Shown here piece after piece: positions 45,057 to 60,971 of a DNA stretch of 64,000 nucleotides (the first letter of the stretch is position 1; the number at the start of each line of letters is the position of its first letter). The stretch is from Gemmobacter lanyuensis (GTDB taxonomy: Bacteria > Pseudomonadota > Alphaproteobacteria > Rhodobacterales > Rhodobacteraceae). Position numbers and translations under genes: made by a program. Below the pieces are notes generated by a model. It made no database searches. It was not told the origin of the DNA and saw only the letters and a program-made list of their open reading frames with translations. The stretch covers positions 121,140-185,139 of the forward strand of contig NZ_BMYQ01000005.1 in NCBI RefSeq assembly GCF_014652355.1, written 5' to 3'.

Positions 45057-46667
45057 TATCTTGCTGAAATCACTGACGGCATAGGCCCAGACCGCCACCA
45101 CAAGATTGGCCGCGACATGGGCCTGGATGGCCGAGGTCACACCGCCCCGACGCCAGGCAATCAGGGCAAAAAGCAACCCGGCCACTCCGGCGCTGATCCA
45201 GCGGCCATGGAGCGCGGCAAAGCACAGGGTCGAGAGGGCCAAGGCCACCCAAGCGCCGGCCGCACCCCGGTCCGTAAACCGGGTCAGCAGATAGCCGCGG
45301 AAGAACAGCTCTTCCACAAAGGGCACGAAGGCCACCGTCCCGATCAGACGCACAATGACCCAGAACAGGATATAGACCTTGGGCAGCGCACCGATGGCAA
45401 CAGCCATGGCCATTCCGGCCTCGGGGTCGCCTTGATCAAACAGCAGCCAGCCAAGCCCCACCAGCGCCCCCAGCGTCCAGGCCACGGGGTCAAAACGCCA
45501 GGCGAGGCGCAGATAATAGCGACGGAACGGCCAAAGCGCCGCCGCCATGGCCACGACGCGCAAGGGATAGCCGATTTCCGGATGGGCAAAAAAGGCATGG
45601 GTGATCAGGCTCGCGACCATGAAGGCGACAAAGGGGATCACGAAAGCTGCAACAGGGTCGTCGCGCAGGGGCATGTCCGGCTCACCGAGGCGGTTGGTCC
45701 GGTGCAGCCACGGCGTCACCTGCACCCCCCAGACGATGCCAAAGGCCAGCAGGGTGAAGAACACCCAGCCCGCATAGGAATGAAATCCATTCACCGCCAG
45801 ATCGGGCGAGATATAGCGCCCGATCAGGATCAGCGTCCCCACCCGCACTACATTGAACAGCAGGCTCAACAGCACGGCCGCCGGCAGAACCACCAGAAAC
45901 AGACGCGACAGACGCAAGCTTTCGCGAAAGATCAGCGCATAAATGAGCGTGAAGGCTGTCACGAGGGCGACACCCTCAACCCCGGAACATTGCGGCGCGA
46001 TATGTACACTGAATGCGGGAAATCCGATGATCCGGGCCGGGGCATCGATGAGGATATCGGTCGCGAACATTTCCAGAAACAGCCGGACGGCGGCAAATGT
46101 CACTGCCGACATGCCATCAAGGTTCCAGAGTGGAAGCGCCAGATCCGCGATATCGGGCAGAAGGGCGGCTAAGATCAACGCTCCCGGCGCAATCCCCCGC
46201 CCAGCCAGGGCAATGTCGCGCCACCCCGCGGCAGGGGCCACCCACATCACCCCCCCCACCCCGGCAAGGATCGCCCCTGCCCCGAGGAACCAGATAGCGA
46301 CATCGAAGACGGCACCAAGGTTCCCCCCCGGCGCCATGGCCAAGGGGAGCACAAGCAAGACAAGCCCGACAGCGTGAACCCCGGGCCAGAGCGCCCCAGC
46401 CCGCTGCCCCGCAGCCCGCAAGACAGCGTGGCGCAGCATCGGCATGGCCCAGAGCAGAAGCCCCCCCACCGCAAACACCACCAAAGCCCGGGCCACAAGG
46501 CTACGCAGAAAGCGGCAGGCCCCGTTCACGTCGGTCAGATGGCATTCGATGACCACAAAGAACTGATAGGCCGCCGCCAGAAGCAGCAGCTCAAGACAGA
46601 ACAGGGCGCAGAGACGGATCAACCGGCGCGCGGGATTGGGCGAACTGGGCACGGAAACAAGCGTCAT
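45054..46667 (-). CDS. xrtE: Exosortase E / CPBP-type protease fusion (VPEID-CTERM system)
   Basis: 537 residues with about 14 membrane segments. The exosortase half carries the catalytic triad: C227 (PQCSGVEG), R275 (NVVRVGT) and H296 (FHSYAGW). The C-terminal half is a CAAX-prenyl/CPBP intramembrane protease with EELFFRG (E452, E453, R457), H487 (FAALHGRW) and HVAAN (H517, N521). This matches the exosortase E/protease family of the VPEID-CTERM system. It should cleave and transfer the neighbouring substrate; what the CPBP half does is unknown. Start has no strong SD and is preceded by an inverted repeat (46672-46698). Confidence 0.92.
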   Translation of the reverse strand: MTLVSVPSSPNPARRLIRLCALFCLELLLLAAAYQFFVVIECHLTDVNGACRFLRSLVARALVVFAVGGLLLWAMPMLRHAVLRAAGQRAGALWPGVHAVGLVLLVLPLAMAPGGNLGAVFDVAIWFLGAGAILAGVGGVMWVAPAAGWRDIALAGRGIAPGALILAALLPDIADLALPLWNLDGMSAVTFAAVRLFLEMFATDILIDAPARIIGFPAFSVHIAPQCSGVEGVALVTAFTLIYALIFRESLRLSRLFLVVLPAAVLLSLLFNVVRVGTLILIGRYISPDLAVNGFHSYAGWVFFTLLAFGIVWGVQVTPWLHRTNRLGEPDMPLRDDPVAAFVIPFVAFMVASLITHAFFAHPEIGYPLRVVAMAAALWPFRRYYLRLAWRFDPVAWTLGALVGLGWLLFDQGDPEAGMAMAVAIGALPKVYILFWVIVRLIGTVAFVPFVEELFFRGYLLTRFTDRGAAGAWVALALSTLCFAALHGRWISAGVAGLLFALIAWRRGGVTSAIQAHVAANLVVAVWAYAVSDFSKI

Positions 46668-46671
46668 GGCC

Positions 46672-46698
46672 TGATGCTATCGCCTGATTAAGGCATCA
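46672..46698 (-). repeat. Inverted repeat before xrtE start
   Basis: TGATGC (46672-46677) and GCATCA (46693-46698) flank a nested GCCT-GATTA-AGGC. The structure occupies half of the 58-bp gap between the EamA gene stop and the xrtE ATG and could fold over the translation start or serve as an operator. Confidence 0.4.
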
Positions 46699-46725
46699 AT
46701 TCAACGACGGTATGCAAAGGCTGCG

Positions 46726-47592
46726 TCACGGGCGCGCTGCCGCCCGGCCGCGTAGAAAGGTGAAAATCCCCGTCGCGACCACAATCAAGGCCCCGATCAG
46801 TGTCAGGAGGTCTGGCCAAGCCCCGAAAACTGCGAAACCAAGCACGATTGCCCAAAGTAGCGCCATATAGCGGAAAGGGGCAACGAAGCCCACATCCCCC
46901 ACCCGCATGGTCATCACAACAGTCAGATATCCCACAATCAGGTTTGCAGCCGCCAGGAAGATCAATCCGGCCTCGGCGCCCTCGACGGGTTGCCATCCTT
47001 GCCAGATCGATCCCACCAATCCCAGCAGTGTGACCGCAACCCCTGCCCAGACGGCAACGGTCGTGGACGACACCGTCGCCCCGATGGCACGGGTGCTCAG
47101 ATCCCGGACCACCACGCAGAGCACCGAGGCCAGCCCCAGCAGCGACCAGCGGTCAAACCCCTCGGCCCCCGGCTTGATGATCAGCAGCACACCGGCAAAG
47201 CCGATCATGATCGCAACCATCCGGCGCCAGCCAATCGGGTCGCGCAGAAAGACGACCGCCGCCAGGGTGACAGCAAGCGGCAGCGATTGCATCAGCGCCG
47301 ACAGGTTGGCCAGCGGCATCTGCGTCAGCGCGACCAGAAAGGTGACGGTCGCCAGAACCTCGGCACCGCTGCGCAGGGCAACAATGCGCCGGTCACGTGC
47401 AACCGGGGGCCAGAGCGCCACACCCTGCCAGCGGGCAAGGATCAGCAATGCCGCCGTGGTCAGCACCCCGCGCAGGGTGATGGCCTGAAACAGCGGCAGG
47501 GTCGTCGTGACCAGCTTCATGCAGGTGTCGTTCAGCGTGAACGCCAGCATTGCGACATTCATCAGGATCGCGCCGCGTCGATTGTCTGACAT
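46726..47592 (-). CDS. EamA/DMT superfamily transporter
   Basis: 288 residues with ten predicted membrane helices in two EamA repeats: first AILMNVAMLAFTLNDTCMKL to VVFLRDPIGWRRMVAIMIGFAGVLLIIKPG, second from WSLLGLASVLCVVVRDLSTR to the C-terminus. Such proteins export amino acids, nucleosides or other metabolites; the substrate cannot be named. It starts 33 bp after the glycosyltransferase-like gene and ends 58 bp before xrtE on the same strand, so the three may form one transcript. Confidence 0.88.
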   Translation of the reverse strand: MSDNRRGAILMNVAMLAFTLNDTCMKLVTTTLPLFQAITLRGVLTTAALLILARWQGVALWPPVARDRRIVALRSGAEVLATVTFLVALTQMPLANLSALMQSLPLAVTLAAVVFLRDPIGWRRMVAIMIGFAGVLLIIKPGAEGFDRWSLLGLASVLCVVVRDLSTRAIGATVSSTTVAVWAGVAVTLLGLVGSIWQGWQPVEGAEAGLIFLAAANLIVGYLTVVMTMRVGDVGFVAPFRYMALLWAIVLGFAVFGAWPDLLTLIGALIVVATGIFTFLRGRAAARP

Positions 47593-47625
47593 GAAAGGTC
47601 TGTCCCCGGATGGCTCTGCCGCAGA

Positions 47626-48441
47626 TCAGAGCGTCTGAAGCATCTCTGCGGTGAACGGAAAATGCTGGGCAATCAAAGGGGCCGCAGCGTCCCATTCCAT
47701 CGGTTCAATGCTTCCGGTGGCATGGGGATCGCTGTCATTGTCCATGTGGACGGTGCGGATGAAGCCGATCTGATTGGCATCGGTGAAGGTATTGTAAAAC
47801 TGGCTCGCGAAGCGGTGGTTGCGGCGGAAGATGTTTTCACTGACCTGCGCCGGGGTGGTCATGGCCAGGCCCTGTGCCCCGGGGTTCTTTTCATTCGCAG
47901 CCAACAGGCGGTTTCCATCGGCGCGCAACTCCAGAAAGAACCCGCGATTGCAGCCCGTCACCAGCGGCAGATCCAACCCCGAGATCGGCAGCAAGGCCCC
48001 CACCACCTGCCGCATCCGCGCGATGTGATCCCGGTCCAGCGCATCGTCATCATCCAGCCGGAATCCGGTCACATGGGTCGCCGTGTCGGACAAGGCCATG
48101 GCAAAGGCCCGGCGGATGGCCTTGTAATGCGGCATGGATGGCAGGGCGACGACGCGCGCGCCCCGCAGGGGGGCGATGAGGTCGGTCAGGCGGTCGCGCC
48201 AGAGATCGGGCAGGCTGCGCCCGATCAGAAAAACCATGCGGAAATCATCATCCGTCTGCGCCAGAAGGGACGGTAATGCGAGCTTTTCGAACATCCGGAA
48301 GCGCCGCTCCAGCCGGTCGGGCGCATAGAGCCGCGCCTCGAAAGCCGGATCTTCGCCCTGCCCGCCTTTCAGGAAGCCCCCCTCGGACGGATAGGAAAAA
48401 CGCATCATCCCGATGATCTGATTGCGGATACCCGGCTTCAC
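47626..48441 (-). CDS. Rhamnosyltransferase-like glycosyltransferase (PF11316-type)
   Basis: 271 residues. RNQIIGMMRFSYPSEGGF near the start, the MFEKLALPSLLAQTDDDFRMVFLIG block, a DxD-like sugar-nucleotide site in GFRLDDDDALDRD and the FIRTVHMDND segment agree with the putative rhamnosyl transferase family. It starts with GTG at 48441; GGAGG is six bases ahead, which decides the start. No signal peptide, so cytoplasmic. It lies just behind the rpoC terminator and heads a possible operon with the EamA transporter and xrtE. Donor and acceptor are unknown. Confidence 0.78.
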   Translation of the reverse strand: MKPGIRNQIIGMMRFSYPSEGGFLKGGQGEDPAFEARLYAPDRLERRFRMFEKLALPSLLAQTDDDFRMVFLIGRSLPDLWRDRLTDLIAPLRGARVVALPSMPHYKAIRRAFAMALSDTATHVTGFRLDDDDALDRDHIARMRQVVGALLPISGLDLPLVTGCNRGFFLELRADGNRLLAANEKNPGAQGLAMTTPAQVSENIFRRNHRFASQFYNTFTDANQIGFIRTVHMDNDSDPHATGSIEPMEWDAAAPLIAQHFPFTAEMLQTL

Positions 48442-48492
48442 TTTCTGCCTCCTGCGCCCCCGGTCACCATCGCGCCCCCGCCGCGCCCTGTC

Positions 48493-48530
48493 AAAACGAA
48501 ACAGCCCCCGCCACGGGGGCGGGGGCCGTT
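48493..48530 (-). terminator. Intrinsic terminator of rpoBC
   Basis: Reverse strand: GCCCCCGCC, 5-nt loop, GGCGGGGGC (48504-48526), followed by TGTTTCGTTTTG. About 25 bp after the rpoC stop. Confidence 0.88.
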
Positions 48531-48552
48531 TCCTGTCCGGTCAGGACAGATC

Positions 48553-52773
<4,221 letters not shown>

Positions 52774-52819
52774 CTTGCGTCCTTATATGTAGGGGCGGTT
52801 GAGGAGGGCGCGAACGCCC

Positions 52820-56959
<4,140 letters not shown>

Positions 56960-57135
56960 CGTCACCTTTCTGTTTCGCCAACGCGCTGCCTGTCGGGGCT
57001 CAGGCGCACGCCGAATGCGATCAGGGGGGAGGTTCCATTCATGCGGCCCCTCCCGAAGGGCCGCTCCCGAACCTCGAACCGCGCCTGGGAAGAAGCTTGC
57101 GGAAGCTGCTTCCAAGTCGGGTTCTACAGACAGGT

Positions 57136-57169
57136 TTGGCTGGGCCCGACAGAGGTCGGACCCAGCCAA
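57136..57169 (-). repeat. Long hairpin in the rplL-rpoB gap
   Basis: TTGGCTGGG-C-CCGAC and GTCGG-A-CCCAGCCAA pair over 15 positions with one mismatch around AGAG (57151-57154). It begins about 37 bp after the rplL stop. The tail on the reverse strand is not T-rich. In E. coli the same gap holds an attenuator and an RNase III site, so this is a positional analogue. Confidence 0.6.
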
Positions 57170-57206
57170 TCCCTTAACCTTTACGATGCCAAGGGCATCG
57201 ATCAGA

Positions 57207-57581
57207 TTACTTCAGCTCGACCTTGGCGCCAGCCTCTTCGAGCTTCTTCTTCATCGCTTCGGCGTCGGCTTTCGAGACAGCCTCTTTCACCTTGCCGCCA
57301 GCTTCGACGAGGTCTTTGGCTTCTTTGAGGCCCAGACCGGTGATGCCGCGCACTTCTTTGATCACGTTGATCTTGTTGGCGCCGGCGTCGGTCAGAACGA
57401 CGTCGAATTCGGTCTTTTCTTCTTCAGCCGGAGCAGCGGCAGCAGCCGGGCCAGCAACCATTACAGCGCCGCCAGCAGCCGGCTCGATGCCATATTCATC
57501 CTTCAGGATGTTCTTCAGTTCCTGCGCTTGCAGCAGGGTCAGACCGACGATTTGTTCGGCGAGAGCTTTGAGATCAGCCAT
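57207..57581 (-). CDS. rplL: 50S ribosomal protein L7/L12
   Basis: 124 residues from ATG 57581 ([26 protein letters not shown]). The N-terminal dimerisation helices, Ala/Gly-rich hinge ([11 protein letters not shown]) and the globular domain ([40 protein letters not shown] in parts) are clear. Forms the stalk that recruits translation factors. Seventy bp after rplJ. Confidence 0.98.
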   Translation of the reverse strand: MADLKALAEQIVGLTLLQAQELKNILKDEYGIEPAAGGAVMVAGPAAAAAPAEEEKTEFDVVLTDAGANKINVIKEVRGITGLGLKEAKDLVEAGGKVKEAVSKADAEAMKKKLEEAGAKVELK

Positions 57582-57650
57582 TTTACACTTCCGTTCAGTT
57601 GAGATGGGTTCCAACGAGATTGGATCGACCCACGCAAAGTATCCCGAGGA

Positions 57651-58166
57651 TCAGGCCGCAGCCTTTTCCTCGATGGTTTTGAGGATGCCAGCGATGTTCG
57701 AAGCAGGCGCGCCGATGGCACCAGCGATGCTCGAAGCGGGGGCGCCGATGCAGGACACGATCTGAGCGATAAGCTCTTCGCGCGACGGCATGGCGGCCAC
57801 GGCTTTGACACCGGCCTGGTCCAGAACCGTGTCGCCCATTGCCCCGCCCAGCAGAACGAACTTGTCGTTCTTCTTGGCATAGGCCTCGCAGACCTTCGCC
57901 GCAGCGACGGGGTCTTCCGAGTAGGACAGCACGGTCATGCCCGTGAGCAGGTCACCCATCTTTGCAGCGGGGTGCCCTTCCAGGGCGATCTTGGCGAGCT
58001 TGTTCTTGGCAACGCGAACGGACCCACCGACGGCACGCATTTGTGCGCGAAGGTCCTGCATCTCGGCAACCGTGATACCTGCGTAGTGTGCAACCACAAC
58101 CACGCCAGAGCTTGCGAAGATCTGGCCGAGTTCCTCGACCACTTTCTCTTTCTGGGCTCTATCCAC
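57651..58166 (-). CDS. rplJ: 50S ribosomal protein L10
   Basis: 171 residues, starting with GTG at 58166 (reads [17 protein letters not shown]), with GGAG seven bases ahead. [42 protein letters not shown] (in parts) is the 23S-binding domain; the C-terminal helix ([40 protein letters not shown]) carries L7/L12 dimers and shows an internal duplication of GAPAS.IAG. L10 with L7/L12 usually represses its own leader; several hairpins lie in the 247-bp leader here. Confidence 0.97.
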   Translation of the reverse strand: MDRAQKEKVVEELGQIFASSGVVVVAHYAGITVAEMQDLRAQMRAVGGSVRVAKNKLAKIALEGHPAAKMGDLLTGMTVLSYSEDPVAAAKVCEAYAKKNDKFVLLGGAMGDTVLDQAGVKAVAAMPSREELIAQIVSCIGAPASSIAGAIGAPASNIAGILKTIEEKAAA

Positions 58167-58413
58167 AGTTTCACTCCAAGTTTGGGGGTTTCCCCCCGGC
58201 TCTTATGTGCCCCCTTGCAGGGGCGTTCGGGTCCGCGAGGGGTTCCCGATCCAAGATCACCCGAGGGCGCTCTTCAATCTCGATCCCCATCTCAGGCAGG
58301 ACATTAAGGCGTTTGCGCGCCACCCACCGTCTCGGACAGGACAGGGCGTTGCCGCCCTGCCATTCCCCCGTCTCCGAGGGAAATTCGTGGGCGGGTTTCC
58401 CCGCCCGTCAGCC
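58167..58413 (-). promoter_or_regulatory. rplA-rplJ intergenic leader with several GC hairpins
   Basis: Stem-loops include GGGCGGG/CCCGCCC (58389-58406), CAGGGCG-TTGC-CGCCCTG (58342-58359), GCCCC/GGGGC (about 58209-58223) and GGGGG-TTT-CCCCC just upstream of the rplJ SD (about 58184-58196). The position corresponds to the L10 leader of other bacteria, the site of autogenous control; a conserved L10 kink-turn could not be confirmed by eye. Confidence 0.45.
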
Positions 58414-59112
58414 TCAGTTGCCCGAGGCCGACGCGAGGTCGAGCGAGACGCCCGGACCCATGGTCGACGACAGCGACACTTTCTTCACGTAGGCGCCCTT
58501 GGCACCAGACGGCTTGGCGCGGGTCACGGCATCCACGAAAGCGCGGACGTTTTCGGCCAGCTTGGCCTCATCGAACGACACTTTGCCGATACCAGCGTGA
58601 ATGACGCCAGCTTTTTCAACCTTGAACTGCACTTCACCGCCCTTAGCAGCTTCGACAGCCGTTTTCACGTCCATCGTCACCGTGCCGACCTTCGGGTTCG
58701 GCATCAGGTTGCGCGGGCCGAGGATTTTGCCGAGACGGCCGACGAGCGGCATCATGTCCGGGGTCGCGATGCAGCGATCGAACTCGATCTTGCCCGACTG
58801 GATGGTTTCCATCAGGTCTTCGGCACCGACGATATCCGCACCAGCGGCCTTGGCTTCATCAGCCTTGGCGCCACGGGCGAACACGGCGACGCGCACGGTC
58901 TTGCCGGTGCCGTTCGGCAGCTGGACAACACCACGGACCATCTGGTCGGCGTGACGCGGGTCAACGCCCAGGTTCATCGCGATTTCCAGCGTCTCGTCGA
59001 ACTTGGCCGAGGCCGCCGACTTGATCAGCTTGACGGCGTCTTCGACCGAGATCAGCTCTTTGCCAGCAAAGGCTTCGCGGGCGGCTTTGGTGCGTTTAGC
59101 AAGTTTCGCCAT
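58414..59112 (-). CDS. rplA: 50S ribosomal protein L1
   Basis: 232 residues; [68 protein letters not shown] and the C-terminal [24 protein letters not shown]1 forms the mobile stalk at the E site and often represses rplKA translation. Four bp after rplK. Confidence 0.98.
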   Translation of the reverse strand: MAKLAKRTKAAREAFAGKELISVEDAVKLIKSAASAKFDETLEIAMNLGVDPRHADQMVRGVVQLPNGTGKTVRVAVFARGAKADEAKAAGADIVGAEDLMETIQSGKIEFDRCIATPDMMPLVGRLGKILGPRNLMPNPKVGTVTMDVKTAVEAAKGGEVQFKVEKAGVIHAGIGKVSFDEAKLAENVRAFVDAVTRAKPSGAKGAYVKKVSLSSTMGPGVSLDLASASGN

Positions 59113-59116
59113 GGTC

Positions 59117-59569
59117 TCAGCCCTTCACTTCGATGCCGCAGGACTTGGCCGAGCCGAGGATGATCTGCATCGCGGCCTCAATCGAGTTCGCGTTCAGGTC
59201 TTTCATCTTCGTTTCGGCGATCTGGCGGATCTGCGCCGCGGTCACCTTGCCAGCCACTTCACGGCCCGGCTTGGTCGAACCTTTCGGACGGTTCCGCTTG
59301 CCAACCGGCGGCAGGCCCGCAGCGGTTTTCAGCAGGAACGAGGCCGGCGGGGTTTTCAGGTCAAGGCTGAACGACTTGTCCTGGTAGTAGGTGATCACGA
59401 CCGGCACCGGGGTGCCCGGAGCGAATTCAGCCGACTTGGCGTTGAATTCTTTCACGAAGGCCATGATGTTCAGGCCGCGCTGACCCAGCGCGGGGCCGAC
59501 CGGCGGCGACGGGTTGGCCTGCTGGGCCTTCACTTGCAGCTTGAGGCTGCCGATAACTTTCTTGGCCAT
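59117..59569 (-). CDS. rplK: 50S ribosomal protein L11
   Basis: 150 residues; [35 protein letters not shown] (in parts), [14 protein letters not shown] and the RNA-binding C-terminal domain ending in a short extension ([10 protein letters not shown]). L11 forms the GTPase-associated centre and is needed for RelA sensing of uncharged tRNA. About 87 bp after nusG. Confidence 0.98.
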   Translation of the reverse strand: MAKKVIGSLKLQVKAQQANPSPPVGPALGQRGLNIMAFVKEFNAKSAEFAPGTPVPVVITYYQDKSFSLDLKTPPASFLLKTAAGLPPVGKRNRPKGSTKPGREVAGKVTAAQIRQIAETKMKDLNANSIEAAMQIILGSAKSCGIEVKG

Positions 59570-59656
59570 CTGGCCGTCTCCTATCTCACCGTGTCATGCG
59601 ACACTTGGTTTAGTGGTCCGGTCCGGGGCTGCCCCCTCGCCTCCCACGCGAAGCAC

Positions 59657-60190
59657 TCAGATCTCTTTCGAAACCTGGGTGAATTCCAGTTCGACCGGGG
59701 TCGCGCGACCGAAGATCGACACCGTCACCTTCAGGCGGCTGTGCTCTTCGTCCACACCCTCGACCATGCCATCGAAGCCTTCGAACGGGCCGTCGGTGAC
59801 TTTGACCTTTTCGCCCACCTCGAAGCGGATCAGGGTGCGCGGCGCTTCCTGCCCTTCTTCGACGCGGTTCAGGATGGCGTTCACTTCGGAATCGCGCATC
59901 GGCATCGGCTTGCCCTGAGGACCAAGGAACCCGGTCACCCGGTTGATCGACGAAATCAGGTGATAACCCCGATTCGTCATCTCCATCCGCACCAGCACAT
60001 AGCCCGGCATGAACCGGCGCTCGCTGCTGACCTTCTTGCCGCGGCGAACCTCGATGACCTCTTCAGTCGGGACGAGAACCTCTTCGATCTCATCCTCGAG
60101 GCCATTCTCGGCCACGGCTTGCCTGATCTGCTCGGCGACTTTCTTCTCGAAGTTCGAGAGGACGCTCACCGAATACCACCGCTTGGCCAT
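59657..60190 (-). CDS. nusG: Transcription termination/antitermination protein NusG
   Basis: 177 residues from ATG 60190 (MAKRWYSVSVLSNFEKKVAEQI). NGN domain includes FMPGYVLVRMEMTNRGYHLI and GFLGPQGKPMPM; the C-terminal KOW domain has GEKVKVTDGPFEGFDGMVEGVD. NusG couples RNA polymerase to S10 on the ribosome or to Rho. The reading frame continues upstream of this start without family features. Confidence 0.97.
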   Translation of the reverse strand: MAKRWYSVSVLSNFEKKVAEQIRQAVAENGLEDEIEEVLVPTEEVIEVRRGKKVSSERRFMPGYVLVRMEMTNRGYHLISSINRVTGFLGPQGKPMPMRDSEVNAILNRVEEGQEAPRTLIRFEVGEKVKVTDGPFEGFDGMVEGVDEEHSRLKVTVSIFGRATPVELEFTQVSKEI

Positions 60191-60255
60191 CTTGCCGCCT
60201 TCACCCTGGTCGCCACGACAGCGCGTGGCGGAAATTCTGCTAGTTCGGGGAAAAT

Positions 60256-60387
60256 TTACCCCCGCGAGGAACAAAAAACAGCGCGCAGCTCGAATCGCCA
60301 CGCGCCGGTTTCCTGATCGTTGGGCAGGGGATAGCCCGCATAGCCCATCAATTCAAGGAAAATCAACGTCGCTTGCCTTGGCGGCAC
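60256..60387 (-). CDS. Possible small ORF between secE and nusG
   Basis: Open frame of 43 codons, starting GTG directly after the secE TGA and in the same frame, ending TAA at 60256. An internal ATG at 60348 gives 30 residues beginning MGYAGYPLPNDQETGAW. In that part most third positions are G or C, as expected for coding DNA here. No SD is clear. It fits no family I know; it could equally be untranslated spacer. Flanked by secE and nusG on the same strand. Confidence 0.3.
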   Translation of the reverse strand: MPPRQATLIFLELMGYAGYPLPNDQETGAWRFELRAVFCSSRG

Positions 60388-60588
60388 TCAGCCGCCGAAG
60401 CCGCCAACGATCACCGACAGGCCCGAACGGATGCCCAGATCCACGAGGCTGAAGAAGGTCGAGGTCAGCGCCGCCATGATGAACACCATCACGGTGGTCA
60501 GCATCACTTCACGGCGCGAGGGCCAGTGAACCTTGCCCACCTCGGTACGCACCTGCTGGATGAACTGGAGGGGGGTGACCTTCGCCAT
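60388..60588 (-). CDS. secE: Protein translocase subunit SecE
   Basis: 66 residues, the short single-membrane-helix form common in alphaproteobacteria. PLQFIQQVRTEVGKVHWPSRREVMLTTVMV is the conserved amphipathic helix with the KVxWPSR motif, followed by the membrane helix. It clamps SecY. Between tRNA-Trp and nusG. Confidence 0.97.
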   Translation of the reverse strand: MAKVTPLQFIQQVRTEVGKVHWPSRREVMLTTVMVFIMAALTSTFFSLVDLGIRSGLSVIVGGFGG

Positions 60589-60732
60589 GTCTTATTGTCC
60601 TGCCAATGCGCCGCGCGCCATTTCAGGGGGCGGAGATACGCTGTCGCGAAACGGAATTCAAGCACTAGACGCCAGATCGCAGAAAAGCCTTACGGCGTTC
60701 CGATCATCACGTTGCGCTGTGTGGAGAGGGCC

Positions 60733-60808
60733 TGGCAGGGGCAGCAGGACTCGAACCCGCGACCCTCGGTTTTGGAGACCGATGCTCTACCAACTGAGCT
60801 ATACCCCT
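60733..60808 (-). tRNA. tRNA-Trp (CCA anticodon)
   Basis: Reverse-strand cloverleaf: acceptor AGGGGTA with TGCCCCT, D arm GCTCAGTTGGTAGAGC, anticodon arm CGGTCTCCAAAACCG with anticodon CCA, T arm GCGGGTTCGAGTCCTGC, discriminator G and an encoded CCA (60733-60735). Located ahead of secE, its standard place in many bacteria. A possible promoter (TTGATT 60849-60844, 17 nt, TACCCA) lies upstream but is weak. Confidence 0.97.
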
Positions 60809-60920
60809 AGGCCTGAGCGGTGGGTATTTCACGGCGCGGGGGAAATCAAGGGGCAACCGTGAAATTCGATGCGGGAATCTTCATCCTTCCGCGGGAAAGC
60901 CCCCTGCCCTGCCACAAATG

Positions 60921-60952
60921 GCAAACCCCCCACCCGCCGCAGCGGATGGGGG
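60921..60952 (-). terminator. Intrinsic terminator after the GMC oxidoreductase gene
   Basis: Reverse strand: CCCCCATCCGC, TGCG, GCGGGTGGGGG (60927-60952) gives 11 pairs including one G-T wobble, followed by GTTTGCC. It separates the GMC gene from tRNA-Trp. Confidence 0.65.
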
Positions 60953-60971
60953 CTAGGCGAGGCAGGCCCGA

